Assembly: GCA_958450325.1 (NCBI GenBank)
Contig: OY288247.1
Span: 14,746,429 to 14,810,428 of the forward strand
DNA length: 64,000 nucleotides
Direction of reading: 5' to 3'
From: Agrostemma githago
Taxonomy: Eukaryota; Streptophyta; Magnoliopsida; Caryophyllales; Caryophyllaceae
The position numbers and the translations under genes were made by a program. The first letter of the stretch is position 1. Each line of letters starts with the position of its first letter. Below are positions 58,201-64,000 of the stretch, in pieces. The notes beneath the pieces are model-generated. The model ran no database searches and was not told the DNA's origin. It was given only the letters and a program-made list of their open reading frames with translations.

Positions 58201-59153
58201 ATTCTCTCTATCAGTATGTATAATTGCCTCTTTTGGAGCTCAAACTATCTTGGCCATCTATCAGACTTCCACGGAGGTGTTGTCATATAACAACCAAAAT
58301 AAAGCCTAATTCCAAGCATTCAACTTCAAAGGTTTTTTATGTCATAATCTCAGTCCTTTTGAAGCTTTCCACGAGTCAAAAAAGCTCGTGTAAAAGCTGA
58401 GCAACATTACATAAGTTCTCATCAATTAGGCTTAAAAGAAGTAGGAGTTAACTTTAGGGTGTGTTTTAGAATTACTCCGTAGATACAAAAAGAGAGAAGG
58501 GGAAGGGTGAGAAAGAGATGGGAAATTGACCCAATATGGTCTCTTCAACTTTATCAATATGTTAGATATAAAATTTGAGGCATCCATTTTCTCTCCCCTT
58601 CCAAATTCCTCAACCTCTATTTTACTTGACAAACAAGGGAAATTGGCCCTCTTTCTTTCCCTCTCCTTCCTCCCCCTCAAATCCTTCCATCCAAACATAG
58701 GTTTAGTCTCTTGTGTTTTTTGACAAAAACATTACTTGGGCTTCCACAAATTTGGGGGGGAGGGAAAATCAGCCTTACCCTTGTGTTATTATCACATAGA
58801 GGGTGTCTCTTTTTTTCAAAGATAGAAATTACAATAGGGTGAAAGGGCTCAAATTTCCTTACACAAAATGATTATTGTGAATCCAAAGGTAGACAAGAAC
58901 ATGATGAGAACACTCTGGCTCGCCACTTTTATTTGTAACAATTGCTACGAGGCATTCCCAAATTGGTGGATGTCTTATCAAGTTGTCCATGAGAAAAGTT
59001 TGACGAAGAAAGAAAAAAAGACACTCTTACTAGAGTATATCGTAGCTAAAGTCAGAATGAAGTAAGTACCTCCTTTCCCTGAGTAAAGTTAGATTTGGAA
59101 GATTTCTTCCCGAAAAGTACATTCTTGATCCACTTTCCTGGTGACTTTCTCAT
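48167..59153 (-). CDS. IQ67-domain (IQD) calmodulin-binding protein, six coding exons
   Basis: Coding exons, minus strand: 59153..59070, 57480..57100, 56534..56334, 55851..55786, 51406..50206, 48198..48167. All borders are GT..AG and total 1965 nt, a 654-aa protein. The N-terminus RKSPGKWIKNVLFGKKSSKSN is the IQD28-32-type start. IQ motifs span the exon 2/3 junction (KTQAAFRGYL then ARRAFKALKG), followed by IIRLQALIRGHLVRRQ and IVKLQALVRGSRIR (about residues 144-204). Exon 5 has MPLRVQYDETDSNSIQTWLERW and a DUF4005-like SYMQATQSAKAKLRGEGSPR. A 32-nt last exon gives the typical EWRR end. IQDs bind calmodulin and often decorate microtubules, membrane or nucleus; Arg/Ser-rich basic composition fits. 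No stop or frameshift is seen, so it is probably functional despite 11 kb of TE-filled introns. Confidence 0.88.
49001..49240. mobile_element. MITE-like element set in (TA)n/(GA)n
   Basis: GAGAGAGAGGTAGGTTCAAATAAGG at the left is mirrored at the right by an inverted CCTTATGTGAACCTATCTCTCTC-like end. (TA)n runs lie on both outer sides (48985..49000 and 49256..49284). It looks like an insertion into a TA microsatellite. Confidence 0.55.
49230..49284. repeat. (TC)n(TA)n microsatellite
   Basis: About 12 TC units run into about 14 TA units. Confidence 0.95.
49871..50054. mobile_element. MITE with about 45-bp inverted ends
   Basis: The left CGATTTTCTAACGTGTGCCC, continuing to ACTGGGCACACGTTAAGATG, is inverted at the right (CATCTTAACATGTGCCCACTGG..CGTTAGAAAAATCG). 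184 bp; no clear target duplication. Confidence 0.7.
52264..52291 (-). mobile_element. Helitron-like 3' terminus
   Basis: On the minus strand, hairpin CCGTGCAACGCACGG is followed by GCTTTCAT and CTAGT, the hairpin-plus-CTRRT ending of Helitrons. The element body would run to higher coordinates; its 5' TC end was not located. Confidence 0.5.
53006..53642. mobile_element. Non-autonomous hAT element, TSD GTCATGAA
   Basis: Perfect 8-bp duplications GTCATGAA (52998..53005 and 53643..53650) flank a 637-bp unit. Its imperfect inverted ends are TAGGGATGGCAATGG and CCATTGTCATCTTA. The ends are filled with GGGTCTGGGTC/GACCCGG motifs. The centre (53160-53450) is CT-rich leader-like DNA, probably the 5' UTR of a lost transposase gene. 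Confidence 0.88.
54041..55664. repeat. Diverged tandem duplication, units of about 780 and 840 bp
   Basis: Unit 1 (54041..54820) and unit 2 (54822..55664) both start with TAGTAGTATTTATATATGATTAA-like sequence. Both pass through AAAATTCGGTGTTTGAAC and TATAATCCGGCCCATATTTGAA, and end GTCGCTCGAAAAAAG..TTCAAATATATATTTATATATGAT. Unit 2 has about 60 bp extra. Non-coding. Confidence 0.85.
55786..55935 (-). other. IQD exon 4 with duplicated 3' splice site
   Basis: Exon 4 (55851..55786, 22 codons) is preceded by TACTTTCAG/GATGTGCACGGGGAT. An upstream near-copy (about 55934..55900) reads TACTTTCAG/GATGTGCATGGGGAT, giving a decoy acceptor about 70 bases earlier. Confidence 0.65.
56768..56946. mobile_element. 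Stowaway-like MITE in IQD intron 2
   Basis: CTCCCTCCATTAATTTGGAATCA at one end, and AATCCAAGTGAACGGAGGGAG as the inverse at the other; about 180 bp. Confidence 0.65.
57481..59069. other. IQD intron 1
   Basis: 1.6 kb. It contains an element with inverted GTTTGGATGGA..ATTT ends (57743..58702) and otherwise no recognised gene. Confidence 0.7.
57743..58702. mobile_element. Non-autonomous DNA transposon candidate
   Basis: Left end GGTTTGTTTGGATGGAGGGA is inverted at the right as TCCTTCCATCCAAACATAGG. Purine-rich on the left and pyrimidine-rich on the right for a further 20-40 bp. 960 bp; target duplication not clear; no transposase. Confidence 0.5.
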
Positions 59154-59190
59154 TGTCAAAAGGACAGAACCAGGAATCTTCAGAGAGATT

Positions 59191-60776
59191 CTGCATTGAA
59201 ATAGAAAATGGTAAACCATTATGTAATAAGCACAGATCATCGAAAATGATGATACAACACTATTCGATAAATTTGAGAACCATGAAGCTATTATCAAGAT
59301 GGTAACTGAATGAACTAACAGAATACACGCAAAACTCCATGAGCTAGGCCATAAATTAATATTTTTAATTCAAGTGAGAGTTTCAACAAGTTCTACATTC
59401 GTCAAGGGCGCCTCTATCACCATATCTGAACATATGCATTGTGAAAAAAAAAGGGGAAAAAAAGGCTATTACAAGTTTGAAAATAAAGCAGCATAATCGA
59501 ATGCCATTTTTGCTATAAAAGGAACGCATCTCCAATGCTCAGCATTACAGGGCTTAAAAATTACAAATTTAGCCTATCATTCATAAAGAAAATAAGAGAA
59601 CATCAACAATGCGCTCAATAGGGGTAAATGGGACCTCTTTCAAAAGCACCTTATCTTCATTAGCAAATGTGATTTTATAACCCAGGGCAATGGGGATATT
59701 ATGCGACAGAAGAAGGCCTTTTCTTCCCACTTCCCACCCGTGGACTATGACTAGTGAATCTGACACCCCAATCATTCTTCTTTATAAACTTGTAATTAAC
59801 CAGGTGGTGTTCTATTCCTAGCTATAGTAATCTCTATAGCCTCATTTCAAGTAATACTACGAAAATATAATCTTATCACATGAACGCATCGTTGCATCTT
59901 TTTAACAAAAGCATTCCCCCTCAAATCTAGTGGATTAGTTTATTATTTCATCAAGAATCGTTGAACACTCATGTATTCACATACCCTCAACAGTTTTGGC
60001 GTGTTAACCTACGTGGGTCTTTGCTCTTAAAGGGTAGCTTTCATCACATGTTGCATCCATTTTCTAGGCTAATTCTTCGCTAAAAAAACCTCCTTAGCTT
60101 TGCTCAATTATCTCACACAATAAAAACTCTTACACCAGATATGTATCAGTATCACGTATGTCAAGCGAAGCAGACCGTCTACTCAGCAAATAAATCTCGG
60201 GTCAGAATGGAAACCCAATAATGAAACAGTTATTAGCAAATAACTTCCTCGCACACTAAACATGTCATATAAATTGCATCTTGATACATAAGTGTAGACA
60301 GTTGGCAATGTAAAACAACTGAGAAATCCAAGATATCACAAAACAATTAGCCTAAATTTTCATTTCCAAAAGAACAGTCATAACCAAAATTCTCGGAAAT
60401 CTAAGGGACTCAGATCACTCTGCCTCGACCAGGCTTGCCGGCCTGTATTCATTGTTCGTCGACATTACCTTGCCATTACAATGACTAACAATCACACGAG
60501 ATCATAGAAACCTTAAAGCTTACATCTAACCAAACTCAAAATTTTAAAAAAAAAATAATAAAAAAAAAAACCCACTTTCTGGAAAAAATGAAATGACATA
60601 CCCCATTTACCTACACAACTTTCCTAATTCTCACTCAAATTCTAAGCATCAGCAAAAAAAGGACGAATCTTTCAAACAAATGCATCGAATCATAAAGGAC
60701 AGTTTTCATAAATAAATAAATACGGAGTAATAAATAGCTAAAAAAAAAGTAACAGAGACATAGATCTATAACTTAC
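59191..60776. other. IQD 5' UTR intron
   Basis: The acceptor TTCAATGCAG lies 38 bases before the ATG. A donor CTTG/GTAAGT at 60777/60776 ends a non-coding first exon. No gene recognised inside. Confidence 0.6.
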
Positions 60777-60960
60777 CAAGCTAATGCAAACCCTAAATCA
60801 AGCAAAACACTGAAATATATTATGGAAATGTAAAGGAAGTTAATTGAAGAGAGGATAGAAGGAAAAGGAGAAAGAGAATCACGAGGAAAGTGGTTGGTAG
60901 GTACAGTGATTCCTGAAGCTTGACTATGGAAACTCAGAGTCACAGTCACTGCAACTACTA
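60777..60960 (-). other. Probable 5' UTR exon of the IQD gene
   Basis: The minus-strand donor at 60776 and the TC-rich leader-like composition upstream fit a first non-coding exon. The transcription start is not fixed by sequence alone. Confidence 0.45.
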
Positions 60961-61110
60961 TGGAAACTCCTGTCTATTTTGTATTTGGTGCACTGAACTG
61001 AACGGTGTAGGATGGACTCTCACGGAGGGAACGATCCCACATCTTAAGTCTTAACCGGTGTCATATCCGTGCTAAATCCGATCCAAAATTTTGATAATCC
61101 AAAAAAATTT

Positions 61111-61286
61111 AAATTTAGATCCAATCTCTATCTTATCTTTTGTTTTTGAGGTTTTTTTTTGTCCGAATACATGTACTCCGTAACATTTTAATCGTATGTA
61201 AATTTAGATCCAATCTCTATCTTATCTTTTGTTTTTGAGGTTTTTTTTTGTCCGAATACATGTACTCCGTAACATTTTAATCTTAT
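61111..61286. repeat. 88-bp tandem duplication upstream of the IQD gene
   Basis: Two nearly identical copies (61111..61198, 61199..61286) containing TTAGATCCAATCTCTATC and ATGTACTCCGTAACATTTTA. Confidence 0.92.
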
Positions 61287-61290
61287 GTAA

Positions 61291-61320
61291 ACTAGGTTTG
61301 CCCCCGTGCAAATTGCACGG
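61291..61320 (-). mobile_element. Helitron-like 3' terminus
   Basis: The minus strand reads CCGTGCAATTTGCACGG hairpin, then GGGCAAAC and CTAGT. Same architecture as 52264..52291. Confidence 0.5.
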
Positions 61321-61597
61321 ATGTATTTTTTAAAAAAATTCTCATAAATTGAAATCAAATATTAACCTAATACGGAGTATATAAAACGATGTTACCCGAA
61401 GTTAACACCAAAAAATTAGCTTAACATATACCCTTTCAAAATAATATTTCTCACATATATTCCTCAAATAGGCAAACATTGAAAATCGGAGGAGTAATTT
61501 TTTTATATTACTGACATTTATATTGGTGTACAATAGAAATATTATTTATTTGAAAAACAAAAACATAAAGTATCAATAGTTGAAGTATTGTCCATAA
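61321..61597. other. AT-rich intergenic DNA
   Basis: No gene recognised; possibly interior of the Helitron ending at 61291. Confidence 0.5.
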
Positions 61598-61790
61598 GGG
61601 TGTTGTCCAGTGGTTAAAACTTGTGGTCATCGACCAAGGGTCTCAGGTTCAAGCGCGAACTTGTGGGAGTTGTATGGCTTGAGACTATGCCTCTAGACTT
61701 CGAGCCTTTCGCCCACGGGTGGTTTGCCTTGGTGTGCGCGTGGTTTGCAGGCTATGCGTACACCCGAGGGTTTACCCAGAGCACAACTTT
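61598..61790 (+). mobile_element. tRNA-derived SINE
   Basis: Box A-like TGGTTAAAACTTG (61611) and box B GGTTCAAGCGC (61646) stand 35 bp apart. A body typical of plant SINEs follows: GGGAGTTGTATGGCTTGAGAC, CTTCGAGCCTTTCGCCC and GGGTTTACCC. The tail is short and the target duplication unclear. Confidence 0.75.
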
Positions 61791-64000
61791 ACATATAAAG
61801 ATGTCTTATCTATTCATAATTCTTATTTCAACTTGGTTCACCATGTTGCTTGAGTCCATCTCCCTCTATAAGTTCATACTTACATAACTATATAAAATTA
61901 TTTTATTTTCTAATTAGATAATTAGTAATCCTTGATATCGTGATTTGTAGACCGCGCGAAATATTTTATTTTATGTCCATTGTTCAATTATAATATCACT
62001 TTCAGTTATAAAAATAATTTTTTAGATTTTTATTGTTTTGTGGCATTAAAATTGGCATGTAAAGTTGCGAAATAGTAAAACAAACAAATGCTCTTGAGAC
62101 GGTAGTTGGTAGAGTAATTTAGGGAGATCTATTTTTTTGTTGGGACTGAAATTAGATGAAGGAGGCGATGATGAATTAGGGAGGGGATTGAATGGGAAAG
62201 AACAATGTCAATTTCGATCAATTTCCTCCAAATATAACTATTTGAAGACTTAACACAGGTTCATGTAAAGAAGGAAATTGGACAACCTACTCTTTCATTC
62301 GATTTAGTTGAATACTAAACAAAAAAAATTATTTACATCTAATTTTCTATGAGTTTTACACTTCGGTGGTTAGTCTCGCACCTAGACATCTCTTCCAAAT
62401 AAAACATACGGAGCACTCCGTAGTAACTAATATCAACCAATAGAAGTAAACAAAAACGTACAATATTTGATCCACAAATCTTACCATGATAATATATTAT
62501 GTTGTAAAATCTCATAAACTTGTAAATAATTTTTTAAGGTACAGAAAAAATAACCACACATCAACACTTGATGAGTAATCCACTGTCAGCCTCAAGCTAC
62601 TTTAATTTTCACTACGAAATAAGGCACTTTCAAAGAAAAATGAATGTGGGTGTCTATATCACAATAAAATGTACGATGAATATCCAGTTGCTGCTAAAAG
62701 ACCAATGGGGAACTCAATATATAAGTATCTCATCTCAACCCTATGCGATATGGTGAATTAAGTAGTCAATGTGAAATCAATGAGAAAGAACAGTTAAACT
62801 TGTTTCATATTTAAGGAGAAATATCAAAACTACCTTACTCATACCCATTCGAATAAATTTCATACTAATATATTGTGTAGTCCGTATCAAACAAACACTC
62901 TTTGACAATTAGATTCATATATACTGAAAAAATAAAAGACTATCAAATTAAACCATAATAACTCACCGACTCCTATCCTTTGAATGTCGTAGTATCAATT
63001 TCAATCACGGGTTGTAAGTGACATATCTTATCATCTAATTACTACCTAGAAGGCTAGAATATGATCCACCTTTCTAAATAGAAGAGATAATTTGGTATAT
63101 TGGAAAATTCAGTCAAGGCGTGGACGCAAGGGAGGTCTGCCGTTAAAGATGACCATTTTATGGGTGAAAAATAGCAACTCCAATTTGAATTTTCATATTA
63201 AAACAACAACAAAAACAATAAAACAAATGCCGAGTATGTAATAATATGAGATCCCATAAACTTAGCTTTCTAATACTTTCTTTTAGCTCTCGAGAGTTAT
63301 TCGGATGGTATTATGAAGAGTGAATCAGGAGAGTTTAATGAAGAAAAAAATCATACTAAGGTACAATGGTGGATGAAGAAAAAAATAATGTAACATGTCT
63401 TTATAAAATGTTCGATAGTAGCCAAAAGGTAAAGTTTTCCCACTGAAGTCGCGACGAAGGTCACATCCATATTTCACTATCATATCAACATAAACTTGCT
63501 CTTAGTCTTGATATCGGTCTCTTTCACATAACGCCTTAAATAAATTTGATATACAAAGAGATAAAAAGAAAGGATTATAGGTGAAAAAATAATGCCACAA
63601 TACCCATTGCACGACCTTACAGGTAAGAACCGAAACAATACTGAGTAATATATACTACTTCCAAAGCAAAATTTGCATAATGTATACAAATTTGTATGAG
63701 TGTAAATTACCATAATATGAATATTTGTTTATAGCGTCTTCCGCCTGTCATTTCGCTTGGGAATCGTCACTTTTGGGGACCTTCTCGTTGACAAAAACAA
63801 ACACCATCAAAACTTAAATATAGCAAAAAAAATTGGCTCAAGATTTGAAGCTTTACTATTTGTAGATAATAGGTCGTTTGAAAAATGCACTACTGAACAA
63901 ACGAACAATATTTCTCGTCAATACAATACTTACCTTCAAGCCACTACTTTCGCACTGCCCCCACCATGACTTCACCATATCTCGTCCCTTATTACCCTAA
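61791..64000. other. AT-rich intergenic DNA without a supported gene
   Basis: Only short ORFs with low-complexity composition. TACTCCGTA-like MITE debris near 62400 and 62880. Nothing else recognised. Confidence 0.6.

Noticed and set aside
61598..61660. tRNA gene
   Set aside because: Box A and box B are present but there is no cloverleaf or anticodon arm; the downstream body is SINE-like.

Overview
This is a repeat-rich stretch of a nuclear plant genome. It has spliced genes with GT..AG introns, Ty1-copia and Ty3-gypsy retrotransposons, LINEs, plant-type CACTA, hAT and Helitron ends, and no bacterial-style operons. The Tat/Retand-type element with an antisense extra gene and the frequent TACTCCGTA-like MITE debris fit a eudicot, possibly Caryophyllales; that placement is inference. 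Only one host gene looks intact: a six-exon IQ67-domain (IQD) calmodulin-binding gene on the minus strand (48167..59153, with a 5' UTR exon near 60777..60960).

Bases 1-8602: a minus-strand Tat-type LTR fragment (1..2257) abuts an Athila-like gag/protease relic. A young Ale-type copia element (3157..7869, TSD TACAA) splits that relic. Bases 8603-14158: AT-rich DNA with a possible inverted-repeat element, a decayed glycosyltransferase fragment, a SINE end, MITEs, and the last exons of a 2-oxoglutarate/Fe(II) dioxygenase (2OGD) pseudogene.

Bases 14159-28402: a 14.2-kb Tat/Retand-clade element with LTRs of about 3.04 kb and TSD CTAAG. It has lost its PBS and gag, and it carries a spliced antisense gene. 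It sits inside exon 2 of the 2OGD gene, whose upstream part resumes at 28403. Bases 29240-45430: a LINE broken by two nested solo LTRs (29621..32817 and 30624..32212) and by a 10.6-kb CACTA transposon (33869..44451, TSD GGA). The CACTA has an intact 1083-aa transposase and a second, damaged gene joining a TNPA-like part to a Ulp1-like protease part. Bases 45519-47830: one end of another CACTA family and a second LINE tail. Bases 48167-61000: the IQD gene, with introns full of MITEs, an hAT derivative (TSD GTCATGAA), a Helitron end and a 0.8-kb tandem duplication. Bases 61000-64000: an 88-bp tandem duplication, another Helitron end, a tRNA-type SINE, and unannotated AT-rich DNA.

The most unusual signal is a family of short palindromes (core ACTCGATCGAGT and one-base variants), mostly in closely spaced pairs. 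They lie just upstream of the TATA box in three different LTR types, recur elsewhere in the Tat LTRs, and fill the single intron of the antisense gene.
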